From the NCBI GenBank assembly GCA_965247565.1, contig CBDFHF010000001.1, forward strand, positions 632,497-696,496: 64,000 nucleotides of DNA, in the 5' to 3' direction. Origin of the DNA: CBDFHF01 sp965247565 (lineage in GTDB: Bacteria; Pseudomonadota; Gammaproteobacteria; Methylococcales; Methylomonadaceae). Below, in pieces: positions 28,152 through 38,090 of this stretch (position 1 is the first letter of the stretch; each line of letters starts with the position of its first letter). Position numbers and translations under genes: made by a program. Under the pieces are notes generated by a model that worked only from the letters and a program-made list of their open reading frames with translations, ran no database searches and was not told the origin of the DNA.

Positions 28152-28252
28152 GAAAGATTACAACATTTTAAATATATCAACTGCTTTTTCAAAAAATAAA
28201 ATATTGTTAAATAACAATTTGTTATGTATTTTAAATATTAATAAAGATTAAC

Positions 28253-28268
28253 TGGCGCGAGCTTTGCA
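28253..28268 (+). promoter_or_regulatory. Sigma-54 type -24/-12 promoter for cytochrome genes
   Basis: TGGCGCGAGCTTTGCA matches the RpoN consensus TGGCACG-N4-TTGCA at every fixed position except one, with correct GG-N10-GC spacing. It ends 42 bases before the start codon of the first cytochrome gene. This is the best -24/-12 match I found in the window. Confidence 0.72.
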
Positions 28269-28310
28269 TATTAAGGAAAAAATAACAACAAATCAGGGGA
28301 TGGTCAGTAT

Positions 28311-31300
28311 ATGTTGCAAGTTCGAAATTATTTTAAGTTAGGGGTCGCTTTGACCACGGTTATATTTTTATTCGTTTTGGGGATTGAAGTTACCCAAGCC
28401 GCCAAAGCCCCACCCGCGCCACTGACCATCAAATCCGCCGTTTACAATAAAAAAGCGGCCAAGCTCACCGTGAAAACCGTGGTCAAAAACACCACTGGCT
28501 TACTGACCTTACTGCACGGTAAAGGCGGCGTATTGGGTCAAACCCGAGACAACAAACATACCTTTAGCATTCCTTTAGCCCAACTGGGTGATATACCTTG
28601 TCAAGTCGAAGTGCGCTTGGGTGATTTAAAAGTCAACCGAACGGTTAAAGGTGCCTCCGCCGATTGCAAAAAAGTCCCGATCTGCACCGTGCTGTCCCCG
28701 GTTGAAAATGCCAGCGCTGCCTATAACCAGAACACGCCATTTGAAGCGCAGGTAATTCTCAAAGACAAAAAAGCCGGACCGATCCACTATGAGTGGGATT
28801 TTGCTGGTGGCGTGATGGGTCATCCATCCGGACAACTGCCCGGCACCGGGAATGTTAAAGCAGACGCCACCTTTGTGCGCAACAACAGTCGCTACCGGGT
28901 ACGCTTTACCGCCACCGATGCCCTAGGCCGACGCTGCGAATCCAGTGTCAATGTCGTGGTTGGCACCCTACCTGCCGGCTTGCCAAATATCGCGCCTCTG
29001 GCCGAAGCCGCCCAGCAAAGTGCACCGACTAAAGCCAATGCCCTACAAAAAGCCGCTGGCGAACGAGTCGTTTTGCCATATCAGGATTGGACCATGCAAA
29101 CCGCCACCGATGCGCGCACCGTGCCCAATGTCTATGTAACTTATGGCCCACAAGTCAACAATATCCTGGCCACCGTGTACGAGAAAGCCCGTAAACCGCC
29201 GGTAATCGGCTCGGACAAACTGGAATTGCGTTATTCTGCGGCCAGCAATCCCGCTGATCCGGTAGGACCCAATTCCATCAACTCCACCAGTCAGAACTGG
29301 CCATTGAATGCGTCCCTGCAACAAGCCGATCTGCAAAAAAGTGATTATTTTGAACGTTATGTACGCCCCGCTAACGCTATTTTAGCGGATGGTTATTATA
29401 GCTACAGCTTTGCCGGCTTTCTGACCCCGGAACTGGCCAGTGCGGCTGATGAAGGTTATCACGATAATAGCTCCACTTCGCACTTAAACTCGGACCACGG
29501 CCGTTACATGCCTGGTATTGCCGCGCCTTATGCGGCTAATGATCCACAACTGTTCAGCAAATACAGCGATAATGACAGCGCTTTTATGGCGCAGATGCTG
29601 CCACTCACCGACATCGACGACAGTGGCCGAGTGAATCCGACCCCGTTATACCGCATTGAAGCACGCAATCCGGGAACGGCTACCCCAGTCACCATGACAG
29701 ACCTGGCGGTCACCGCCAGTCGGGATTTTCATTGCCGAGAATGCCATGCCAAGGGCAAGATGGCAGCAAAGCGAGATATTTCAATGGCCGATCCTGATTA
29801 TCAGCTGCTTTCGCTTTCCCATGAGCCAGACAGCGACAGCCTGTTCGATCAGGAGTATGCAGCTGTTTGGAATACACTCGGCCTACACCCTAAATCGAAA
29901 TCTCTTACTGGAAGAACGGATTTTGGCGGTTCAACTACCGATAATGATGGAAATCTCACCATTAACAATGACGGCCCGGCAGGCTGTAGTGATGCCAGCG
30001 GCAATTGCCATACCACAGTATTACAGACCACCGCATTTGGTAAGCCACTTGGGGATAGATATAAAGGTGGAAAACTTTCCTATGCCATACATCGCTGGCA
30101 TAGTTTCTTCCAATACAATACCACCAAAGACGACATAATTCGGTACGATACGCTAGGTGGCGGTTACCCAACATTCGTTGATCCGGAAAACAACTGGGAT
30201 CCGAAAACCGGCTCAATACCTAACAGTCTGTTCCCTGTGAAAGATGCCAATGGCAACATGCTGCCTATGGAGCAAAATTGCCTGAAATGCCACGGTGGTC
30301 AGCGGGAACAAAGCTATCGGGATCGCATGTTTACTGCCGGAGTGACTTGTTATCAATGCCATGGCGATATGATGGCAGTCGGCGGATACATCAAATCCAC
30401 TCCCGGCGCGGACGGCAGTATCTATCGTCAACCCTGGATTGATGAGCCGGACTGTGGCTCCTGCCATACCGGCAATGCCAACCAAGGCAAAACCGGCAAC
30501 GAAGACTTTTTCAGCGGTGGGGTCAAACGGCTGGCTTTCGATAAAAATGACCGGACCGCCACACCACGGCAACCCGATAGGTTAAGCCCGGATGAGATTC
30601 GCTTTGCCGTGCCCATCACCACGATGGCGTTGGGTAATTCTGACACCAGCAGCACGCCTGATTCCGAAGGCAACTACAAACCCTTCACAACTAAAGCGCC
30701 ATTGTATCGGGCCGGTAAAGACAACCACGGCCAAGTACCCTGCGGCGCTTGCCACGGAGCAGCCCATGCTATTTGGCCGAACCGTGATCCGAATGCCAAT
30801 GACAATGTCACCGCCATGCAACTGCAAGGCCATAATGGTTCTATTGCCGAATGTTCGGTGTGCCATACCGCCGACTCGTTTGCTAAGTTTGAAGACCTTG
30901 ACGAAGGTGTTAGAGCGGCTGATGCTAAAACCGGCATTTTAGGCGGGCCGCATAATCTGCACCCGATCAATGATCCGAACTGGTGGAAACAAGCTGGTGG
31001 CGACACCGTCGATTCCACGCCGAACAAACCGAAACGGAAAGGCGGCGCTATCAAAGGTGGCTGGCATAACGACTATGCCAAAATACCCGGCAGACAGGGT
31101 GAAGACCAATGTGCAGCCTGTCATGGTAATGATCACTTAGGCACGCGTTTGTCAAAAACGCCAGTGGACCGGGAATTTGTTAACGAAAAAGGCAAGAAAG
31201 TCAAAGTCAAAGCCGGTACCCCGATTGGCTGTCATTTGTGTCATACCGTGGAAAAGAGCTGTACTGCCTCACCCAGTGGCACTAATTGTGGCAAGCCGTC

Positions 31301-33011
31301 TGAACAGGTCACCAAGTCCGGCAATCAAGCGCCGGTGATTACTTCCTCTGCAGACACCCAGGTGATAATCGGGGAAGATTATCATCATGACGTTGAGGCA
31401 ACCGATTTAGAAGGAACCCAACTCAATTACCAATTCTTAGCTCAACCGGCAGACGGAGCCAGTATCGATGCAAATACTGGGGCAATCTCCATTCCTGCAA
31501 AAAGCGTAAAGGCGGTAGCAGATGGAAGTCACAGTGGTCACTTTAATTTTGCCTCGAACCACCACACGCTTTTATTCCTGACGCAGTACCACGTCATTGT
31601 ACGTGACAGCCAGGGCGCACAATCCGCTCAGCTGGTAAGAGTTAACTTCGATTGTCCAACCGGATTGATATGGGGCGGGGTAATAGCGGATGGGGTGATG
31701 ACAAATGCTTGCGTTAAGATCGCATTGTCTTCTTCTAATCCCACTTATGCACTCGTTGGCGGAGACATTTATCGATATCAAGTAATTGCTCACCAACGCA
31801 GCGATGAACCACTCACTTATAGCCTGACCGGGCAACCGCAAGGCATGACTATCGACAGCAAAACCGGGTTGATTACTTGGCCAACACCTGCCAACCTGAC
31901 TGATTGGCCACATTTTACGATTACCGTCAGTAATGGCCAGGGCGATTCGGTCACGCAGCAAGTGGATTTACTAGTGTGTTCCTCTCCACAGCATTTGGAT
32001 AAAAATCAAAGTTGTCTGGGGCCGGTTACCATTAGCTCTGGTCAGAGCATAAATGGCATTAACGCCGGGGAAGCATACACGGATACGGTGGCTGCCAGCC
32101 ATGCCAATAACCTGCCGATTAGCTATAGCGTGACTAATGCGCCAACCGGTATGAGTATTGACGCGAGCAGCGGGGTAATTAGCTGGTTAGCTCAGGCTAC
32201 GGCATCTGGTCTGGTTAGCTTTACAATTAAAGCGTTTGACGAGCAAGGTGGAGTAGCCCAAACAAACTGGTCTATCACGGTATGTGCAGCGCCGGAAATT
32301 TGGGATGGCAGTGCCTGTAAAGGTCCTATTGACTTTACTTCGTATCCACCGCCAGGACTAGATGTAGGGCAAACCTACCAGTATCAAGTGACCACCACTC
32401 ATACCAATGGCTTGCCAGTGACTTACAGCTTAGGCGATGAATTGCTTGATCCAAGCGATCATAGTCGTCAGCCTACTCCTAAGCCTGCCAGTATGAGTAT
32501 CGATTCACAAACGGGGTTGATCAACTGGGTCGCGGAAGCACCGCCCATTGAAGTTGGTGCTGCCTATTTCTCGGTGATTGCTACCGATAGTCAAGGATAT
32601 GTTTCCAAACAAGGCGGGCAAATACAAGTCTGCGTACCGCCTTACAATTGGGACGAAAATATGGGCACTTGCCGGGGGCCATTACGTATTACGTCGACGC
32701 AACCAGTCTTTGGATTGGATGTCGGACAAACCTTTAGCTATCAGGTGACCGCCACAGAAGCTAACCCGGCAGGTTTGCCGATCACCTACAGCTTGAACAA
32801 CCTATATCCAGAAACTATCAATATGACCATTGATGCTAACACCGGTCTGATCACTTGGGTAGCTGCTGAAGATCCCAATAATATCGGTGCGCAGATTCAG
32901 TATCAGATAACCGTGACTGACACCCTGGGGCAGGTGGAGTCGCAATCAGGTTACTTAACTGTCTGCGCACCACCTCAGCATTGGAACGCTGAAAACCAGG
33001 GTTGCTTGTGA
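28311..33011 (+). CDS. Giant exported multiheme cytochrome c, copy 1
   Basis: A 1566-residue protein. A signal peptide ends near residue 31 (VTQA). An Ig-like domain (about 35-115) and a PKD-like domain (about 117-220) follow, then an unassigned region. The heme region runs from about residue 474 to 977 with eight CXXCH motifs: CRECH, CLKCH, CYQCH, CGSCH, CGACH, CSVCH, CAACH and CHLCH. Between the first two lies CSDASGNCH, an expanded CX6CH motif where copies 2 and 3 have CX4CH. The last ~560 residues are Ig-like (He_PIG-type) repeats joined by short linkers that each hold two cysteines (VCAAPEIWDGSACKG type). It should be an exported electron-transfer protein, probably at the cell surface. 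Redox partner unknown. No porin or NHL component of a known conduit is adjacent. Confidence 0.88.
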   Translation: MLQVRNYFKLGVALTTVIFLFVLGIEVTQAAKAPPAPLTIKSAVYNKKAAKLTVKTVVKNTTGLLTLLHGKGGVLGQTRDNKHTFSIPLAQLGDIPCQVEVRLGDLKVNRTVKGASADCKKVPICTVLSPVENASAAYNQNTPFEAQVILKDKKAGPIHYEWDFAGGVMGHPSGQLPGTGNVKADATFVRNNSRYRVRFTATDALGRRCESSVNVVVGTLPAGLPNIAPLAEAAQQSAPTKANALQKAAGERVVLPYQDWTMQTATDARTVPNVYVTYGPQVNNILATVYEKARKPPVIGSDKLELRYSAASNPADPVGPNSINSTSQNWPLNASLQQADLQKSDYFERYVRPANAILADGYYSYSFAGFLTPELASAADEGYHDNSSTSHLNSDHGRYMPGIAAPYAANDPQLFSKYSDNDSAFMAQMLPLTDIDDSGRVNPTPLYRIEARNPGTATPVTMTDLAVTASRDFHCRECHAKGKMAAKRDISMADPDYQLLSLSHEPDSDSLFDQEYAAVWNTLGLHPKSKSLTGRTDFGGSTTDNDGNLTINNDGPAGCSDASGNCHTTVLQTTAFGKPLGDRYKGGKLSYAIHRWHSFFQYNTTKDDIIRYDTLGGGYPTFVDPENNWDPKTGSIPNSLFPVKDANGNMLPMEQNCLKCHGGQREQSYRDRMFTAGVTCYQCHGDMMAVGGYIKSTPGADGSIYRQPWIDEPDCGSCHTGNANQGKTGNEDFFSGGVKRLAFDKNDRTATPRQPDRLSPDEIRFAVPITTMALGNSDTSSTPDSEGNYKPFTTKAPLYRAGKDNHGQVPCGACHGAAHAIWPNRDPNANDNVTAMQLQGHNGSIAECSVCHTADSFAKFEDLDEGVRAADAKTGILGGPHNLHPINDPNWWKQAGGDTVDSTPNKPKRKGGAIKGGWHNDYAKIPGRQGEDQCAACHGNDHLGTRLSKTPVDREFVNEKGKKVKVKAGTPIGCHLCHTVEKSCTASPSGTNCGKPSEQVTKSGNQAPVITSSADTQVIIGEDYHHDVEATDLEGTQLNYQFLAQPADGASIDANTGAISIPAKSVKAVADGSHSGHFNFASNHHTLLFLTQYHVIVRDSQGAQSAQLVRVNFDCPTGLIWGGVIADGVMTNACVKIALSSSNPTYALVGGDIYRYQVIAHQRSDEPLTYSLTGQPQGMTIDSKTGLITWPTPANLTDWPHFTITVSNGQGDSVTQQVDLLVCSSPQHLDKNQSCLGPVTISSGQSINGINAGEAYTDTVAASHANNLPISYSVTNAPTGMSIDASSGVISWLAQATASGLVSFTIKAFDEQGGVAQTNWSITVCAAPEIWDGSACKGPIDFTSYPPPGLDVGQTYQYQVTTTHTNGLPVTYSLGDELLDPSDHSRQPTPKPASMSIDSQTGLINWVAEAPPIEVGAAYFSVIATDSQGYVSKQGGQIQVCVPPYNWDENMGTCRGPLRITSTQPVFGLDVGQTFSYQVTATEANPAGLPITYSLNNLYPETINMTIDANTGLITWVAAEDPNNIGAQIQYQITVTDTLGQVESQSGYLTVCAPPQHWNAENQGCL

Positions 33012-33225
33012 TTAGCAGAGTGAAATAGATGAGATCTGCTAATTGATAATCCAAACCCTGTTTTACCGGCCACAATGGAAAATTCCATTGTGGCCTTTCT
33101 TTAACTTTAAATCCGACTCTCTAGTTGATTATGGACCGTTCGACTTACAAATTGCTTCAAACTCCACATCTGCTAGCGATATTTTGGTTGTCCGTATTGT
33201 GTTGCACAATCGTCCAAGCCGCCAA
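32978..33225. repeat. Duplicated junction between cytochrome genes, copy A
   Basis: The 3' end of cytochrome copy 1, its terminator, the spacer and the signal-peptide region of copy 2 are repeated almost base for base at +4865 (37843-38090). This shows that copies 2 and 3 arose by tandem duplication of one unit. The spacing is exactly 4865 bp at every landmark checked. Confidence 0.9.
33068..33102 (+). terminator. Rho-independent terminator after cytochrome copy 1
   Basis: A perfect 13-bp stem (GGCCACAATGGAA with TTCCATTGTGGCC) has a two-base loop followed by TTTCTTT. The same terminator recurs after copy 2. It implies that copies 2 and 3 need read-through or their own promoters. Confidence 0.88.
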
Positions 33226-36200
33226 GCCCCCAGCGCCACTGACCATCAAATCCGCCGTTTACAACAAAAAAGCGGCCAAGCTCACCGTTAAAACCGTAGT
33301 CAAAAACACCAGCGGGCTGCTGACTTTACTGCACAACAAAGGCGGTGTACTCGGACAAACCCGAGACAACAAACATAACTTCAGCATTCCTTTAGCCCAA
33401 CTGGGTGATATACCTTGTCAAGTCGAAGTGCGCTTGGGTGATTTAAAAGTCAACCGAGCGGTTAAAGGCGCCGCCGCCGATTGCAAAAAAGCCCCTATCT
33501 GTAACGTGCTGTCACCGATTGAAAACAGTAATGTTGCCTATAACCAGAACACGCCCTTTGAAGCGCAGGTGATTCTCAAAGACAAGAAGGCCGTTCCAAT
33601 CAGTTACGAATGGGATTTTGCCGGTGGCGTGATGGGTCATCCATCCGGACAACTGCCCGGCACCGGGAATGTTAAAGCAGACGCCACCTTTGTGCGCAAC
33701 AACAGTCGCTATCGGGTACGCTTTACCGCCACTGATGCTGTTGGACGACGCTGCGAATCCAGTGTCAATGTCGTGGTTGGCACCCTACCTGCCGGCTTGC
33801 CAAATATCGCGCCTCTGGCCGAAGCCGCCCAGCAAAGTGCACCGACTAAAGCCAATGCCCTACAAAAAGCCGCTGGCGAACGAGTCGTTTTGCCGTATCA
33901 GGACTGGACCATGCAAACCGCCAGTGATGCGCGCACCGTGCCGGATGTCTATGTAGTCTATGGTCCACAGGTCAATAACATCAATGCCACGGTTTATGAG
34001 AAAGCCCGTAAGCCGGTAGTGCTGGGTTCCGATAAAATCGAGCTGAAATACTCTGCAACCAGCAACCCGGCTGATCCGATAGGCGCTAATTCTATTAACT
34101 CTACCAGCCAGAACTGGCCGGTCGGAACCCCGCTGATGCAAGCAACGCTGCAAAAGAGCGATTTCTTTGAAGCTTATGTACCTCCCGCCAGCGCCAGTCT
34201 GGACGAAGACAGTCAAAGTTATAGCTTTTCTGACTTTCTGTACCTTTATAGATTTATTGCTGGTACTGAAGACACCGCTAATAACACCGGTACTGCCGCA
34301 CCCCTGAGCTCCCAAGGGTATCTAATCCCAGAACTAGCCAGTGAGAGTGTCGCCGACGAAGGTTATCACAGCACCAAACTGAATCCGCCAACAAATCCGG
34401 ATCATGGCCGCTATATGCCTGGTATTGCCGCGCCTTATGCCACCAACGACCCGCAGCCTTTCAGTAACTATGATCATAACGACAGCGCCTTTGCTGCACA
34501 GATGTTACCGCTCACTGACATCGACGATACCGGCAGGATCAATCCGTACCCGTTGTTTCGTATCGAAGCTCGGGATGCGGATGTTAATTTTCCAGTTTCA
34601 ACGACCGATATCGTAGCTAATTCCGGACGTGATTTACATTGTCGCGAGTGCCATGCTAAAGGTAAGATTGGTGCAAGCTCCAATGCACGCTTGTATAACG
34701 ATGGACACCAGCATGGTGGTATTTCTCGCAGTTTTTACGAGCCGAAAAGTGATAGCATCTACGATCAGGAGTATGCGGCTATCGGGAATATCGTTCATAT
34801 CCATCCGGCATATGGCATTAAAGGGGCTGAAGATAAGGGAAATGAAAAAACTGATGCCAATGGAGCTCTGGTTGTCGGCCGTAATGGCCCTGCCACCTGC
34901 AATAACACTGGGTGCCATAGCTCAGCAATAATGAGAACACCTTATAAACAAGGACTTCATACTCCCTCTACAAGCTCGCCGCTTTCTACAGATATGCACC
35001 GCGATCACGGCCAAATGCAATATAACGCCAACAAAGATGACATCCTTCGAGATAGCCATGGTAAGCGGGTGCGTCTTGATCCGGCCAAGATCTGGGATTC
35101 AAAAACAGGGTCAATACCTAACAGCTTATTTCCAGTTAAAGACCCCAACGGCAAAATACTGCCGATGGAAGAAAACTGTCTTAAATGTCATGGCGGCATG
35201 CGCGAGCAATGTTACCGCGATCGCATGTACACCGCAGGTGTGACTTGCTACCAGTGCCATGGTGATATGTTGGCAGTTGGCAACAGTTTCAAGAAATCCA
35301 CTCCTAGTGCGGATGACAACTCCTATCGCGAGCCTTGGCTTGATGAACCAGATTGCGCGTCTTGCCATACCGGCAACGCCAATCGCGGCAAAACCGGCAC
35401 TGACGGCTTTTTTAGTGGGGGAGTGATGAGAACGGCCTTCGATGAAAGCGATCCTTCAGCAACCTCGCGTCCAGCAGACCCGTTCAATCCAGACCAAATT
35501 CGCTTTGCAATACCCGTGGCGGCCATGGATATTGGTGATGCAGAACGATCCGATAGTGGGAAGTTTATTCCCTTTACCACCAAAACACGCCTATTTCGTG
35601 CGGGCAAGGATAACCACGGACAGGTTGCTTGTGCAGCTTGTCACGGTGCCGCCCATTCCATTTGGCCCAATCGTGATCCGAATGCCAATGACAATGTTAC
35701 TGCGTTTCAATTGCAGGGCCATAGCGGGCCGATTACCGAATGTTTTGTGTGTCATACCGCAGATTCTTTTGCTAAGTTTGAAGACCTGGATGAAGGTGTT
35801 AAAGCGATCGATGCCAAAATCGGCATATTGGGTGGGCCACACAACATGCATCCAGTCGATGATCCTAACTGGTGGAAACAAGCCGTAGGCGATATTGTCG
35901 ATTCGACCCCTAACCAACCCAAACGCAAAGGCATAATCAAAGGTGGTTGGCATAATGATTACGCTAAGATAGCCGGAAGGGCTGGCGAAGACCAATGTTC
36001 GGCTTGTCACGGCAATGATCATTTGGGTACACGCTTGTCGAAAACACCTGTAGATCGAGAATTTGTTAATGAGAAGGGTAAAAAAATCAAAGTCAAAGCG
36101 GGTACACAAATTGGATGTCAACTTTGTCATTCGATAATCAAGAGTTGTAGTGCGTCGCCCAGTGGCTCTAACTGCGGTAAGCCGTCTGATCTGGTAGCTG

Positions 36201-37876
36201 GGACGACTAATTTGGCGCCGGTGATTACATCGACAGCGGCTACTCAAGTTGTCGTTGGTGAAGAATACCGTTATGAGATGAAAGCGAACGACCCTGAAGG
36301 AAGTGGGCTCAGTTATCAGTTGGCTAGAAATTACTCTAGTCTAATTGACACTCATTACATGGATACGCTGACGGGGGTATTAAATATCCCTGCCGACAAA
36401 ATAGCGACGTTAACTAAGGGTTACGACTCCACCAACCAGCTTTTTCTGTTTGATTACCAAGTAATAGTACGCGACAGCAAAGGCGCGCAAACCGTGCAAT
36501 CCGTAAAGGTTAGCCTGGAATGCCCAACTGAATTAATATGGGATGTGATCACCTCTACTTGTACTAAAATCACCATCATATCAAGACCAACCGTGGACGG
36601 ACTAGACGCTGGTCAAGTCTATAACTATAAGGTGGAAGCCAAACAGCGCAGTGGAGAGCCACTTAGTTATGGACTGACCGGGCAGCCAGAAGGTATGACG
36701 ATAGACACTAATACTGGGCTTCTTACCTGGTACGAAACTAACAATCTGTTGGATGCTAACAATATCAATTTTACGGTGATTGTCAGCAACTCCCAAGGGG
36801 ATTCTGTTACGCAGCCAATTTCTCTGGCGGTGTGTGGAGCGCCGCTTCATTGGGATGAAACCGCCAAAACGTGTCTGGGGCCGGTTAATTTCACCTCAGA
36901 TCCCAGTATGATTAAAGGTATCACTGTCGGGGAGACTTATACTTATCAGAGTAACGCCACTCAAGCGGGTAATTTACCGCTCTCTTATAGTTTGACCAGT
37001 TCGCCCGAAGGTATGAGCATCGATAGTAAAACCGGTCTGATTAACTGGGTAGCACAGGCCAGTGAGTCTAACCAAATTAATTTTATTGTTAATGCCAGTG
37101 ACTCAACATATACAGCACAGCAATTTGTTAGCCTGAACGTCTGTGTTCCGCCAGCACTCTGGGTTGCGAGTACTGAAGCCTGTATAAATTCGATTGAGTT
37201 CACTTCGAGTCCGGTTGGGGGTATAGATGCTGGCCAACTATATAAATATCAGGTTAGCACGACCCATGCTAAAGGTTTGCCGATAACTTACAGTTTGGGT
37301 GACTATCCGAGTACCCCGGATCAGGCGTACCCAACGAAGCCGAATGGTATGACTATCGACTACTCGCAGACGGGTTTGATTAGTTGGACAGCTGAGTCGC
37401 AACTTGCCAATAGCGGCTATGCCTATTTCGCCGTAATCGCCACGGATAGCACGGGGCTCTCAGCACGTCAGACGCTGCAGGTATTTGTCTGCGAATCGGG
37501 AACGAATTGGAGTGAAACATTGAGTACATGTCGGGGCGATGTGCGCATTACCTCAGTCCAGCCAGTCCAGGGCCTTGATGTTGGGCAAACCTTTAGCTAT
37601 CAGGTTACGGCTACAGATGAAAAGCCCTCGAGTTTGCCTATTACTTATAGCCTGAGCAGCTTGTATCCGGAAAGTATTAATATGAGTATTGATGCCAACA
37701 CCGGATTGATTAATTGGGTGGCTACTGCAACGGAGGATCCCAACAATCCAAGTGTATCCATTCAGTTTGTAGTAACTGCAACCGATACTCTTGGGCAGGC
37801 GGAGTCACAAGGGGGTAGTTTGACTGTTTGTGTGCCTCCCCAACATTGGAACGCTGAAAACCAGGGTTGCTTGTGA
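33131..37876 (+). CDS. Giant exported multiheme cytochrome c, copy 2
   Basis: About 1581 residues from ATG 33131; a TTG at 33125 is an alternative and neither has a clear ribosome site. The signal peptide ends at IVQA. Domain order matches copy 1, with the same Ig and PKD-like N-terminal part, nearly identical in sequence. The heme region holds eight CXXCH motifs (CRECH, CLKCH, CYQCH, CASCH, CAACH, CFVCH, CSACH, CQLCH) plus CNNTGCH, a CX4CH motif. Differences from copy 1 concentrate around 34.15-35.1 kb and in the C-terminal Ig-like repeats. Likely an exported or surface electron-transfer protein. The upstream spacer and terminator match those before copy 3. Confidence 0.87.
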   Translation: MDRSTYKLLQTPHLLAIFWLSVLCCTIVQAAKPPAPLTIKSAVYNKKAAKLTVKTVVKNTSGLLTLLHNKGGVLGQTRDNKHNFSIPLAQLGDIPCQVEVRLGDLKVNRAVKGAAADCKKAPICNVLSPIENSNVAYNQNTPFEAQVILKDKKAVPISYEWDFAGGVMGHPSGQLPGTGNVKADATFVRNNSRYRVRFTATDAVGRRCESSVNVVVGTLPAGLPNIAPLAEAAQQSAPTKANALQKAAGERVVLPYQDWTMQTASDARTVPDVYVVYGPQVNNINATVYEKARKPVVLGSDKIELKYSATSNPADPIGANSINSTSQNWPVGTPLMQATLQKSDFFEAYVPPASASLDEDSQSYSFSDFLYLYRFIAGTEDTANNTGTAAPLSSQGYLIPELASESVADEGYHSTKLNPPTNPDHGRYMPGIAAPYATNDPQPFSNYDHNDSAFAAQMLPLTDIDDTGRINPYPLFRIEARDADVNFPVSTTDIVANSGRDLHCRECHAKGKIGASSNARLYNDGHQHGGISRSFYEPKSDSIYDQEYAAIGNIVHIHPAYGIKGAEDKGNEKTDANGALVVGRNGPATCNNTGCHSSAIMRTPYKQGLHTPSTSSPLSTDMHRDHGQMQYNANKDDILRDSHGKRVRLDPAKIWDSKTGSIPNSLFPVKDPNGKILPMEENCLKCHGGMREQCYRDRMYTAGVTCYQCHGDMLAVGNSFKKSTPSADDNSYREPWLDEPDCASCHTGNANRGKTGTDGFFSGGVMRTAFDESDPSATSRPADPFNPDQIRFAIPVAAMDIGDAERSDSGKFIPFTTKTRLFRAGKDNHGQVACAACHGAAHSIWPNRDPNANDNVTAFQLQGHSGPITECFVCHTADSFAKFEDLDEGVKAIDAKIGILGGPHNMHPVDDPNWWKQAVGDIVDSTPNQPKRKGIIKGGWHNDYAKIAGRAGEDQCSACHGNDHLGTRLSKTPVDREFVNEKGKKIKVKAGTQIGCQLCHSIIKSCSASPSGSNCGKPSDLVAGTTNLAPVITSTAATQVVVGEEYRYEMKANDPEGSGLSYQLARNYSSLIDTHYMDTLTGVLNIPADKIATLTKGYDSTNQLFLFDYQVIVRDSKGAQTVQSVKVSLECPTELIWDVITSTCTKITIISRPTVDGLDAGQVYNYKVEAKQRSGEPLSYGLTGQPEGMTIDTNTGLLTWYETNNLLDANNINFTVIVSNSQGDSVTQPISLAVCGAPLHWDETAKTCLGPVNFTSDPSMIKGITVGETYTYQSNATQAGNLPLSYSLTSSPEGMSIDSKTGLINWVAQASESNQINFIVNASDSTYTAQQFVSLNVCVPPALWVASTEACINSIEFTSSPVGGIDAGQLYKYQVSTTHAKGLPITYSLGDYPSTPDQAYPTKPNGMTIDYSQTGLISWTAESQLANSGYAYFAVIATDSTGLSARQTLQVFVCESGTNWSETLSTCRGDVRITSVQPVQGLDVGQTFSYQVTATDEKPSSLPITYSLSSLYPESINMSIDANTGLINWVATATEDPNNPSVSIQFVVTATDTLGQAESQGGSLTVCVPPQHWNAENQGCL

Positions 37877-38090
37877 TTAGCAGAGTGAAATAGATGAGAT
37901 CTGCTAATTGATAATCCAAACCCTGTTTTACCGGCCACAATGGAAAATTCCATTGTGGCCTTTCTTTAACTTTAAATCCGACTCTCTAGTTGATTATGGA
38001 CCGTTCGACTTACAAATTGCTTCAAACTCCACATCTGCTAGCGATATTTTGGCTGTCCGTATTGTGTTGCACAATCGTCCAAGCCGCCAA
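37843..38090. repeat. Duplicated junction between cytochrome genes, copy B
   Basis: Second copy of the 248-bp junction described at 32978. It spans the end of cytochrome copy 2, its terminator and the start of copy 3. Recombination between the two junctions would delete or duplicate one whole cytochrome gene in frame. Confidence 0.9.
37933..37967 (+). terminator. Rho-independent terminator after cytochrome copy 2
   Basis: Same 13-bp perfect stem and T-rich tail as the terminator at 33068. No copy follows the third cytochrome gene. Confidence 0.88.

Noticed and set aside
35591..36247. A 218-codon minus-strand ORF inside cytochrome copy 2
   Set aside because: Antisense of the heme-binding region; similar but shorter antisense frames in copies 1 and 3 follow codon bias rather than conservation.
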